NCBI GenBank assembly: GCA_020720525.1
Contig: DYON01000086.1
Span: 1-9,876, forward strand
Length of the DNA stretch: 9,876 nt
Reading direction: 5' to 3'
Source of the DNA: Acetofilamentum sp.
GTDB taxonomy: Bacteria; Bacteroidota; Bacteroidia; Bacteroidales; DTU049
Within the stretch, counting starts at the first letter, position 1. Each line of letters opens with the position of its first letter. Shown one piece after another: positions 1 through 7,600 of the stretch. The notes below the pieces were generated by a model. The model was not told the DNA's origin. It saw nothing but the letters and a program-made list of their open reading frames with translations, and made no database searches. The position numbers and the translations under genes are program-made.

Positions 1-235
1 AAACATAGCCAATCAATTCGTGATATTTGTGATTCTGCTTGCTGAATCGCAAATACGTTCGCTGTAATTGCTAAGTATTTCGGTTTTTAATTCGAATAAT
101 TCGTGGTTATCTCAAATTGAAAAACATATCCAATCAATTCGTGATATTTGATGTTCTGCTTGCTGAATCGCAAATAGATTTGCTGTAATAAGCAAAAGAA
201 TTTCGGCATTTAATTCGGTAATTCGTGGTTATTCC
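1..235. repeat. Two diverged tandem copies of a ~120-base repeat
   Basis: Bases 1-119 and 122-235 align along their whole length with small indels, giving a period of about 121. Both copies share CCAATCAATTCGTGATATTT near the start, CTGCTTGCTGAATCGCAAAT in the middle, and an end containing TAATTCGTGGTTAT. The start and end of each unit carry the related words AATTCGTGATAT and AATTCGTGGTTA, so the unit may itself be built from smaller repeats. Copy 1 already matches copy 2 at base 1, so the array probably continues to the left of the window. No open frame spans it. This is seen directly; the function is unknown. It could be a dispersed intergenic repeat family or decayed duplicated DNA. Confidence 0.85.
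24..55. other. Stem-loop inside repeat copy 1
   Basis: Bases 24-35 (ATTTTGT-like arm ending GATTC) can pair with bases 44-55 (starting GAATCGC) in a 12-base-pair stem with one G-U pair and an 8-base loop, TGCTTGCT. In copy 2 the matching arms (145-156 and 165-176) keep the loop and the right arm, but the left arm reads GATGTTC instead of GTGATTC, which breaks two central pairs. The hairpin is therefore only partly conserved between copies. There is no T tract after it, so it is not a terminator. Confidence 0.45.
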
Positions 236-253
236 AGCTAAAAATCTGACCCT

Positions 254-370
254 ATGCGACGTGAAAAACTTTTTGATTTTGTCAACCTATGTGAGGGCGA
301 CACAATTGCTGTTGTCGAGTTTTTTCTTGATTTGAATCAAAATCGACCGTTTCGAAGCTATCAAAAATAA
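254..370 (+). CDS. Possible 38-residue small ORF, doubtful
   Basis: An ATG at 254 opens 38 codons ending in TAA at 368-370. The product begins MRREKLFDFVNL and ends NRPFRSYQK. It is mixed in charge, has no signal peptide or membrane segment, and I do not recognise it. The frame is closed by an in-frame TAA (239-241) just upstream, exactly at the right end of the repeat pair. There is no Shine-Dalgarno sequence and no clear TAnnTTTG element at a suitable distance. The composition is protein-like, so it may be a small gene or a remnant of a decayed one, but a chance frame of this length is quite possible. Confidence 0.2.
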   Translation: MRREKLFDFVNLCEGDTIAVVEFFLDLNQNRPFRSYQK

Positions 371-469
371 TCATAATAATATACCTAAAGCCAATTTCTC
401 GATACAAAAATACTTCTATTCGTTTCAAAAAAGCTTTGTTTATCGATATAAAATTAATTCAATATACAG

Positions 470-497
470 TTTGGTATCATTTTTATAAGTAATTTTG
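470..497 (+). promoter_or_regulatory. Putative Bacteroidota promoter of the 515-1198 gene
   Basis: TAATTTTG at 490-497 matches the Bacteroidota -7 consensus TAnnTTTG. A TTTG at 470-473 could serve as the -33 element, but the 16-base spacer is shorter than the usual 19-21, so the upstream half is uncertain. Transcription would start about base 500-504 and leave a leader of roughly 10-15 bases before the ATG at 515. Confidence 0.5.
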
Positions 498-514
498 TCC
501 TGAAAACTAAAATC

Positions 515-1198
515 ATGAAAAAAACAGCATTATTTCTCTTCGTAATTCTGGCCACCAGTCTTATAGGAACGGTTAGCGCCCAGAAACCCTTTAAAAGTGG
601 TATTGTAACTTATGCTATCAGCTACGATGGCACATGGGATGCAGCAACACTTGCACAACATCCCACCGAACAAAAAGTTTCTATCATGGGGCTCAAAAGT
701 AAATCGGAGACCATTGGAAGCGGCTATTCGGTAGCAACTATTGTAAACGGAAACGATTCGAGTCAAATTATACTTCTCGATTTGTCGATGATGGGTAAAA
801 AATACTATATGAAAGTTACCAAAGACAAAATTCTTGAAAAAATGGCAGAAGGCAGTCAGCCCGAAATCGTTTATACAGAAGAAACCAAAGTAATTGCCGG
901 CTATACTTGCAAAAAGGCAAATTACATCACCGAAGATGAGTATGGCGACAAAGAAACAACTGTTGTTTACTACAACGAAACTGTAGGCAGCGCTTCTCTC
1001 AATTTTGGTGGAGCTTTCACAGGACTCATAGGCTTTCCCATGGAATATGTAATGGAAACAGAAGAAGGAAAAATCACCTATAGTGTTACTGGCATTCAGG
1101 TGAAAAAAGTCAAAATTAAAGACACCGATTTCTTGATTCCAACTGACTACGAAGAACTTACCGAAGAAAAAGCAAAAGAGCTTTTTGGCGGCGAATAA
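515..1198 (+). CDS. Exported hypothetical protein, possibly DUF4412-like
   Basis: The 227-residue product starts with a clear Sec signal peptide: MKK, a hydrophobic core at residues 5-20 and a likely signal peptidase I site after VSA (residues 20-22), so mature Gln23 would be N-terminal in the periplasm. The cysteine at 132 follows the signal peptide by far, so it is not a lipoprotein. The mature part looks like alternating beta-strands. Features such as VIAGYTCKKANY (residues 127-137) and DTDFLIPTDYEELT (203-216) resemble a group of Bacteroidota periplasmic proteins of unknown function (DUF4412 or GLPGLI type, recalled from memory, not searched). Such folds resemble LolA and LolB-like lipid-binding barrels, but a role here would be a guess. 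The ATG at 515 is chosen because it gives a complete signal peptide and lies just after a promoter. A terminator follows, so the gene is probably monocistronic. Confidence 0.85.
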   Translation: MKKTALFLFVILATSLIGTVSAQKPFKSGIVTYAISYDGTWDAATLAQHPTEQKVSIMGLKSKSETIGSGYSVATIVNGNDSSQIILLDLSMMGKKYYMKVTKDKILEKMAEGSQPEIVYTEETKVIAGYTCKKANYITEDEYGDKETTVVYYNETVGSASLNFGGAFTGLIGFPMEYVMETEEGKITYSVTGIQVKKVKIKDTDFLIPTDYEELTEEKAKELFGGE

Positions 1199-1222
1199 AG
1201 ATGTACACAATAAAATGTTCAA

Positions 1223-1252
1223 AAAAACCTTCTCTTTTTAGGGAGGGTTTTT
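1223..1252 (+). terminator. Intrinsic terminator after the 515-1198 gene
   Basis: Bases 1223-1234 pair with 1241-1252 in a 12-base-pair stem with two G-U pairs and a 6-base loop (1235-1240). The right arm ends in five T residues. The A run on the left arm means it may also work weakly on the other strand. Its T run is shared with the presumed -33 box of ftsK. Confidence 0.7.
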
Positions 1253-1282
1253 GCTTTATTAGGGCAGCTTTTCTTACTTTTG
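1250..1282 (+). promoter_or_regulatory. ftsK promoter, -33 TTTG and -7 TACTTTTG
   Basis: TTTG at 1250-1253 and TACTTTTG at 1275-1282 match both halves of the Bacteroidota housekeeping promoter (TTTG / TAnnTTTG), with a 21-base spacer, close to ideal. The predicted start site falls around 1286-1289, only a few bases before the ATG at 1292. The element also explains why a TTG at 1280-1282 should not be taken as the ftsK start codon: it is the end of the -7 box. Confidence 0.7.
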
Positions 1283-1291
1283 TCCATTGAG

Positions 1292-3880
1292 ATGAGAAAC
1301 ACAAAAAAAGATACCAAAACCAACGCCACCAAAAAAAAGCCGCAAAACACGGCTCGCAATACTATTAAAGAAATTCACCGGCAGAAAAACACGCCCAAGC
1401 AACAAGCTACTCCAAAAAATAAAGAACCCGAGAAAAAAACAAATACCACCAAAAGCAAAACCAATGCTAAGTCGTTTGTCGAGTTTCTCAAAGCTCGCGA
1501 AACACAAACCACTTTTGGTATATTTCTAATTATTTTTAGTGTTTATCTCCTTTTTGCCTTCTTTTCTTACCTCAAAAACTGGCAAGCCGACGACAATGCT
1601 GTTCAGTCGGGAATGGGAATGTTATTCGATTCGTCGGTAAGCACTCAAAACGGAATGGGCAAACTGGGGGCATTGCTTGGTTATGTTTTTGTTAAAAAGT
1701 GGTTTGGAATTGGGGCATTCTTGATGCTTATTTTTATTTCAAACTCGGGTTTACTGCTGCTGCGAGTAAAAATAATTGGTTTTTTCGAAAGCATTCTATA
1801 CCTATTGGGAACCACATTGTGGCTTTCGGTATTTATGGCAGCTATTTTCACCCGCCCCGATGCCATGATTTGGGGTGGACTTTTCGGGCAGCAAATTCGA
1901 ATTTGGCTCAGTAGTGTAGTTGGCAATTTCGGTCTTGTATTGCTGTTGCTGATTGTATTTGGCATTTATATCTCGGCCATTTTTGGATTTAAGCTACATG
2001 AAATCAAGATTAAGAAATGGTCTGGCAGCAACAATAATCCAAACGACTTAGAAAAGAACGAATCGGAGAATATTGCAATAACAGACGTTTATACTCACGA
2101 AAAAGAAATTGACCCAATTGCCAACGAGAATAAAAACATCCAAGAAGAGCACGATTTTGAAGTTGTTGAAAAAGAAATTGCTCAGAAAGACGATGCTCTC
2201 ATTGCAAATGAAGAAATCGATTTCGATTTTCCAGTCGACTCCACCCTTCAAGAATCGAAACAAAAAGACGGCAAAGAGTCGGCTATCGATTTTGTGATTG
2301 AAACCCAAATGGAAAATCAGGCACCAACTCACTCCAACGGCGACGAAATCCCAACCGAACATTACGGAATTGATACATTGTTCGACCCAATGAAAGAATT
2401 GAGTCAGTATCAATTTCCGCCAACTTCGCTTTTAATCGATAGGGGCGATGGAGAAAGTAAAGTTAGTCGCGAAGAGCTCGAACACAACAAAAATCGAATT
2501 GTTGAAACACTGGGCAATTACGACATCAAAATCAGTAAAATCAAAGCTACCATTGGGCCAACGGTAACTATGTATGAGATTGTTCCCGCCCCAGGAGTTC
2601 GCATTAGCCGCATCAAAAATCTCGAAGACGATATTGCGCTAAGTTTGGCAGCTTTGGGAATTCGCATTATTGCACCAATTCCAGGCAAAGGAACCATTGG
2701 TATTGAAGTTCCAAATCAAAATCGCGAAACCGTGTCGTTGCGGTCGTTGCTCGAAAGTGAGCGTTTCACAACCACAACAGCCGAATTGCCATTTGCCATG
2801 GGCAAAACTATCACCAACGAGCCTTTCGTAGCCGATTTGGCCAAGCTCCCCCACTTGCTCATTGCTGGTGCTACGGGTCAAGGAAAATCGGTTGGACTCA
2901 ACGCCATAATATGCAGCTTACTCTACAAAAAGCATCCAAGTCAGCTCAAATTTGTGTTTGTCGATCCAAAAAAAGTTGAATTGGCACTCTACTCAAAAAT
3001 AGACAAACATTTTTTGGCCAAACTCCCCGACGAGGAAGAAGCAATTATAACCGACGTAAACAAAGTTATTTCGACCCTAATGTCGCTCACCCAACTTATG
3101 GATAGCCGTTACGATTTGCTCAAAAATGCTGGAACAAAAAATATTATTGAATACAACCACAAATTTCTCGAACGCAAACTCAATCCCGAAAACGGCAATC
3201 ATTACATGCCGTACATTGTTTTGGTTATTGACGAGTTTGCCGACCTTATAATGACTGCAGGAAAAGAAGTTGAGTTGCCTGTGGCTCGTATTGCACAGTT
3301 GGCTCGTGCAGTCGGAATTCACCTAATTGTTGCAACCCAACGTCCGTCGGTTGATGTAATTACAGGAAAAATAAAAGCCAACTTCCCAGCCCGTATTGCA
3401 TTTAAAGTATCGTCGAAAGTGGATAGCCGCACTATTCTCGACACCAACGGAGCCGACCAATTGATTGGCCAAGGCGATATGCTTTATTCGCACGGAAGTA
3501 CTGTTTTGCGCTTGCAATGTGCATTTGTCGATACGCCCGAAATTGAAGACCTCACCAACTTTATCGGCGACCAGCGAGGCTACCCAATGGCATTCGAATT
3601 GCCAGAACCCGCCAACCAAAACGATGGTAAAGGAAAAGAAACCGATATAAAGACCGTTGACAAACTGTTTTCGGATGCGGCACGAATTGTGGTAATGACC
3701 AGGCAAGGAAGCACTTCGCTTCTTCAAACCAAACTCACCATTGGCTTTGCACGTGCACGAAGAATTATTGAACAACTCGAGATGGCTGGAATTGTTGGTC
3801 CACCACAAGGGAGCAAGCCCCGCGACGTTTTAGTAGGTAATCTTGAGCTTTTGGAACAGTTTTTGAAAAATTTGGAGTAA
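1292..3880 (+). CDS. ftsK: DNA translocase FtsK/SpoIIIE family
   Basis: FtsK couples septum formation to chromosome segregation by pumping DNA through a hexameric ATPase ring anchored in the inner membrane. The 862-residue protein has a Lys/Thr-rich N-terminus of about 65 residues, then about four membrane segments (roughly 74-94, 139-157, 167-189, 211-233), an acidic linker (about 240-375), the alpha subdomain (from about 393), and the RecA-like motor. The motor shows Walker A GATGQGKS at 526-533, Walker B IVLVIDEFADL with D647 and E648, and ATQRPS at 681-686. A winged-helix gamma domain (about 790-862), which in the family reads polar DNA sequences, closes the protein. The length is near that of SpoIIIE and much shorter than E. 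coli FtsK because of the short linker. The ATG at 1292 is preferred to the in-frame TTG at 1280, which lies in the promoter. lolA follows after 24 bases, a common Bacteroidota arrangement, so the two are probably co-transcribed. No motif is missing. Confidence 0.97.
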   Translation: MRNTKKDTKTNATKKKPQNTARNTIKEIHRQKNTPKQQATPKNKEPEKKTNTTKSKTNAKSFVEFLKARETQTTFGIFLIIFSVYLLFAFFSYLKNWQADDNAVQSGMGMLFDSSVSTQNGMGKLGALLGYVFVKKWFGIGAFLMLIFISNSGLLLLRVKIIGFFESILYLLGTTLWLSVFMAAIFTRPDAMIWGGLFGQQIRIWLSSVVGNFGLVLLLLIVFGIYISAIFGFKLHEIKIKKWSGSNNNPNDLEKNESENIAITDVYTHEKEIDPIANENKNIQEEHDFEVVEKEIAQKDDALIANEEIDFDFPVDSTLQESKQKDGKESAIDFVIETQMENQAPTHSNGDEIPTEHYGIDTLFDPMKELSQYQFPPTSLLIDRGDGESKVSREELEHNKNRIVETLGNYDIKISKIKATIGPTVTMYEIVPAPGVRISRIKNLEDDIALSLAALGIRIIAPIPGKGTIGIEVPNQNRETVSLRSLLESERFTTTTAELPFAMGKTITNEPFVADLAKLPHLLIAGATGQGKSVGLNAIICSLLYKKHPSQLKFVFVDPKKVELALYSKIDKHFLAKLPDEEEAIITDVNKVISTLMSLTQLMDSRYDLLKNAGTKNIIEYNHKFLERKLNPENGNHYMPYIVLVIDEFADLIMTAGKEVELPVARIAQLARAVGIHLIVATQRPSVDVITGKIKANFPARIAFKVSSKVDSRTILDTNGADQLIGQGDMLYSHGSTVLRLQCAFVDTPEIEDLTNFIGDQRGYPMAFELPEPANQNDGKGKETDIKTVDKLFSDAARIVVMTRQGSTSLLQTKLTIGFARARRIIEQLEMAGIVGPPQGSKPRDVLVGNLELLEQFLKNLE

Positions 3881-3885
3881 TTTTG
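3878..3885 (+). promoter_or_regulatory. Possible internal promoter (-7 box) for lolA
   Basis: TAATTTTG matches TAnnTTTG and overlaps the TAA stop of ftsK. It is followed by six C residues. The nearest upstream TTTG (3850-3853) leaves a 24-base spacer, longer than usual, so the -33 half is weak. A start near 3888 would give lolA a leader of about 15 bases. It may let lolA be expressed separately from ftsK. Confidence 0.4.
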
Positions 3886-3904
3886 CCCCCCTAATTGAAT
3901 TTGT

Positions 3905-4543
3905 ATGAAAAACATTGTAACGATTTTGATAGCTTTTGTTTGTTTTGTTGGAATAGCCAACGCTCAAACCGATGCCAAAGCAAAAGCCATTCTCGACGCA
4001 CTAAGCACTAAAATGAATGCACTCGAAACCATGAAATTCGAATTTGCATACACCATGGAAAACACAGCCGAAAACATTAAAGAAACTAAAACAGGTAGCA
4101 TCTATATTAATGGAGACAAATATCGCCTCTATATTGACGACCAATTGGTGATTTGCGATGGAAAAACAGTCTGGACTGTATTTAAAGAAGAAAACGAAGT
4201 TCAAATCAACAGCGTTGATCCGAGCAATCAAAACACCCCCAACAAAATGTTGACTTCGTACAACGACAATTATAAAGCTAAATTCATCAAAGAGATGCCC
4301 AAAGCGGGCATGATTATTCAAGTGCTCGACCTCACTCCTATCACTGCACAATCGTTTTACAAAGTACGTCTCGAAATAGATAAAGTTCAAAACATGGTAT
4401 TTTCATCAACTGTTTACGATAAAAATGGCACTACATACACCTATATCGTATCAAACTTTGTTGCGAATCCGAAGATATTTGAATCAAGATTTATTTTCAA
4501 CAAGGCCGATTTCCCAGGCATCAGCGAAAACGATATGCGCTAA
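3905..4543 (+). CDS. lolA: Outer-membrane lipoprotein carrier LolA-like
   Basis: LolA is the periplasmic chaperone that takes lipoproteins released from the inner membrane by the LolCDE transporter and delivers them to the outer membrane. The 212-residue product has a signal peptide (hydrophobic residues 4-18, likely cleavage after ANA at 18-20). The mature part matches the family layout: a first helix (DAKAKAILDALSTKMNALETMKFEF, in pieces about 23-47), then beta-strands with GSIYINGDKYRL (about 63-74), DGKTVWTV (about 84-91), a central loop NQNTPNKML, and later strands forming the open barrel. The length fits. It sits 24 bases after ftsK, an arrangement I know from other Bacteroidota genomes, and ends at a strong terminator. 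The assignment rests on overall pattern, as LolA proteins vary in sequence. No outer-membrane LolB is nearby, in keeping with its usual absence from this phylum. Confidence 0.88.
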   Translation: MKNIVTILIAFVCFVGIANAQTDAKAKAILDALSTKMNALETMKFEFAYTMENTAENIKETKTGSIYINGDKYRLYIDDQLVICDGKTVWTVFKEENEVQINSVDPSNQNTPNKMLTSYNDNYKAKFIKEMPKAGMIIQVLDLTPITAQSFYKVRLEIDKVQNMVFSSTVYDKNGTTYTYIVSNFVANPKIFESRFIFNKADFPGISENDMR

Positions 4544-4549
4544 TCTTTT

Positions 4550-4578
4550 AAAGTCCGAAATTATTTCGGACTTTTTTT
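4550..4578 (+). terminator. Strong intrinsic terminator after lolA
   Basis: AAAGTCCGAAA (4550-4560) and TTTCGGACTTT (4564-4574) form a perfect 11-base-pair stem with a 3-base loop, followed by a T run to 4578. It begins 7 bases after the lolA stop codon and ends the ftsK-lolA unit. Reading from dnaE on the opposite strand, the run of T after the stem is short (TTT of the stem only), so it is a poorer terminator in that direction. Confidence 0.9.
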
Positions 4579-4685
4579 CCCAACATTTTGAATTATTAAA
4601 ACATCAACGAATTTGCAAGCGACTTACGGTTTTGCTTGAGATAATGTAAAGTATCTGACTGTTTCAAAATTTTGGCAAATTCTAA

Positions 4686-7600
4686 TCAAGAATCCAGTAA
4701 ATCGTCCACTATTTCTTCGTCGAAAACATCGTTTTGTTCTTGAACCAGTTTCTTGAATATCCGCTTAACCGAACTGGTAATGATGTTTTTCATGTCCCAG
4801 CCAGGCACATTGTCGAGTGCAGCCAACTGAACTAGTCCTTCAACATTAAGTTTCAAAAAGGAATTAGAAAGTCGAAAAATTTCATGATTTTCCTCATCGG
4901 TTATCATAAACTGAACGGTAATATTCCCCGAATGTTTCTGCGTAATTTGATCGATTGCTTTGGTAACGTCGGCATCAATTTCGTGTGCAGGCAGATGAAA
5001 AACCATTCCTGAAATTGAGTTATCGAAGCAACCAGCCAGCTTCCGAATAGATTGAATTCGCAAATCGCGAGCATCGGCATCTTTGGCAAAACGAGGAGCC
5101 TCTATGCGACCATACACAAAAAGTTTCTGTCCGTTTTGCAGCATTGGACGGTATTTTTCGTAGTCTTCCTTAAAAAGTCGAAATTGCATTTCGCCCGAAT
5201 AATCGAACAAAAGAAACGAAGCGTATTTGTTGTTGTTTTTGTCGTACTTATCTTGATAATCTTTCACAACGCCAGCAAAAAGCAAATCTGTATTGAATGG
5301 CAAAACCTCGAGATTGTCTTGAATTTCTTGCAAAGAATGAGTTGTGAAATATTTCACTTCGCCACCAAATTCATCGAGCGGGTGCCCACTGATGTAAAAA
5401 CCAGCAACTTCGAGCTCGCGCGAAAGCAAATAGTCGCGTTGCCAACTTTCGCAAACAGGCATTTCGATGGGTGGAAAGGTAATATCTTCCATTTCGCCAA
5501 ACAAAGAAGCCTGCTGATTATCTTGTTTTTCTTGAACCAGAGTAGCATGTTTAATCATTTTCTCCAAAAAGACCTGTTGATCGCTCTCTGTCTGATAAAA
5601 AAACTGAGCTCTGTGTGTATTGAGACTATCGAAACCGCCGCCAATTGCCATCGATTCGAGCGCACGCTTATTCACATTTTTAAAATTGTTGCGACGGAAA
5701 AAATCGTTGATATCTGTATAAACTCCATTTGCATTGCGCTCATCTACAATCGATTGAGCAGCAGCTTCGCCAACATTTTTTAAAGCTGCTAGTCCAAAAC
5801 GGATTTTATTTTCGCGGTTTACTGAAAATTTAGGAAAACTTTCGTTTACATCGGGACCCAATACAGCAATTCCCATTCGCTTGCATTCGTTGATGTATGC
5901 AGTTACTTTTGTTAAATCGTTGAGATGATGTCCGAGCAACGCTGCCATGTATTCGGCTGAATAATTGGCCTTGAGCCAAGCTGTTTGAAATGCCAATACG
6001 GTATAGGCTGCCGAGTGCGAACGGTTGAAACCATACTCACCAAACTTAGCCATGGTGCTATATACTTCGTTGGCAACGCTCTTTTCCACTCCTTTAGCAA
6101 TGGCTCCTACAACAAACTCGCCTCTGAGTTTATCGATAATATCCATCTTCTTTTTACCCATGGCTTTTCTGAGTTCATCGGCTTTACCTTTGGTGAAACC
6201 AGCCATTTGCTGCGAAAGCAACATAATTTGCTCTTGGTAAATCATGATGCCATTGGTATCGCTAAGCACCGATTGAGCTAGTGGATGAGGATAGTCAACT
6301 TTTTCAGTTCCATGCTTTCGGGCAATATAATTTGGAATAAAACTCATTGGACCTGGTCTGAACAAAGCATTCATGGCTATCAAATCTTCGATATGCGTTG
6401 GTTTCAAACGCTTCAACCACGAACGCATTCCTTCCGACTCGAATTGAAAAGTACCAATGGTTTCGCCGTTCTGATATAGTTTCAATGTCTTCTCATCTTC
6501 GTGCGAAATGGTATCGATATCAATTTTCACTTTATGCCGAATTTCAACAATTTCCAAAGCATCTTTGATGATTGAAAGTGTTTTGAGCCCCAAAAAGTCC
6601 ATTTTAAGCAAACCAGCTTTTTCAACAATTGCTCCATCGTATTGCACTACTGGCAATGGATTGTCTTTGTCTTTGGGACGAGCAAGTGGAACATAGTTCG
6701 ACAAATTTTCGCGCCCAATAATAACTCCGCAAGCATGAACACCAGTAGATCGAACATTTCCTTCCATGATTTTTGCCAAATCGACAACCTTGGCAACTTC
6801 GGCATTCGAATCGTACAAATCGGAAAAATCTTTTGTTTTCAGGGCATCGTCGAGCGATACTTTTGGTCCATCGGGAACCAACTTAGCAATGCGATTTGCC
6901 ACGGACAAATCGACCCCCAGTACGCGAGCTACATCGCGAATCGATGATTTTGCGCCAAGACGACCAAAAGTAACAATTTGACTCACTTTTTCGGCGCCAT
7001 AGTGTTCTACTACATAACGAATCACATCCTCGCGACCATAATCGTCGAAATCAACATCGATATCAGGCATCGAAATACGGTCGGGATTGAGAAAACGTTC
7101 GAACAGCAACTTATACTTGATTGGGTCGATATTGGTGATTTTCAAACAAAAAGCAACAATAGAACCTGCCGCACTACCACGTCCTGGACCTACCAAAACA
7201 CCCATTTCGCGCGCTTTGGCAATAAAATCTTGAACAATCAAAAAGTAACCAGCAAAACCCATGTTTTCGATTACCGACAATTCGAATTCAATACGCTCGG
7301 TTGTTTCTTTGTTGAGTTCGCCAAAACGCATGTGCGCACCTTCCCAAGTGAGGTGTTTCATGAATTCGAAATCGTTACTAAATTCGGGAGGAGTGGGAAA
7401 TACAGGAAGCATTACAGAGTGATGAATATCAAATTCCTCAATTTTATCGGCAATTTCCACCGTATTGCTCAATGCTTCGGGAGTATCGGGAAACAATTGT
7501 TGCATTTCCTCAAATGTTCTAAGATACTCATTTCCAGTATAATGAAGATCGTCGTTTTCGTCTTTGTTGGTATTGATGCGTATCAGAATTTTGTGAGCTT

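Larger units (their letters stand above)
236..514. other. Intergenic stretch without a convincing gene
   Basis: Between the repeat pair and the first solid gene there is one short frame (254-370, listed separately). From 371 on the sequence is strongly AT-rich and holds the promoter of the next gene. Small symmetric elements are visible: a 14-base inverted repeat TTGATT-TG-AATCAA at 327-340 and the palindrome TATCGATA at 441-448. Neither has an obvious role. I see no RNA gene and no recognisable riboswitch here. Confidence 0.6.

Noticed and set aside
1..235. CRISPR array
   Set aside because: Only two units of about 120 bases, alike over their entire length. There is no short constant repeat with unique spacers and no cas gene.
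530..1222. 230-codon open frame on the - strand opposite the exported protein gene
   Set aside because: Its product is dominated by Phe, Cys and Ser, has no family resemblance, and mirrors a + strand gene with signal peptide, promoter and terminator. It is an antisense shadow.
1280..1291. TTG at 1280 as ftsK start codon
   Set aside because: The TTG forms the end of the -7 box TACTTTTG, so it would lie upstream of the transcript start. The ATG at 1292 is preferred.
4425..4649. 74-codon open frame on the + strand overlapping the end of lolA
   Set aside because: It runs out of frame through lolA and through the terminator hairpin; no start signal and no resemblance to known proteins.
4585..4682. 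Two 8-base inverted repeat pairs (ATTTTGAA/TTCAAAAT and GAATTTGC/GCAAATTC) between the lolA terminator and the dnaE stop, in interleaved order
   Set aside because: The arms are AT-rich, far apart (about 58-70 bases) and short, so chance is a sufficient explanation. The interleaved order would need a pseudoknot, with nothing else to support a structured RNA.
5052..5783. 243-codon open frame on the + strand within dnaE
   Set aside because: It lies wholly inside the conserved dnaE coding sequence in antisense, has an Ile/Phe-rich product without recognisable motifs, and no promoter or start signal of its own.
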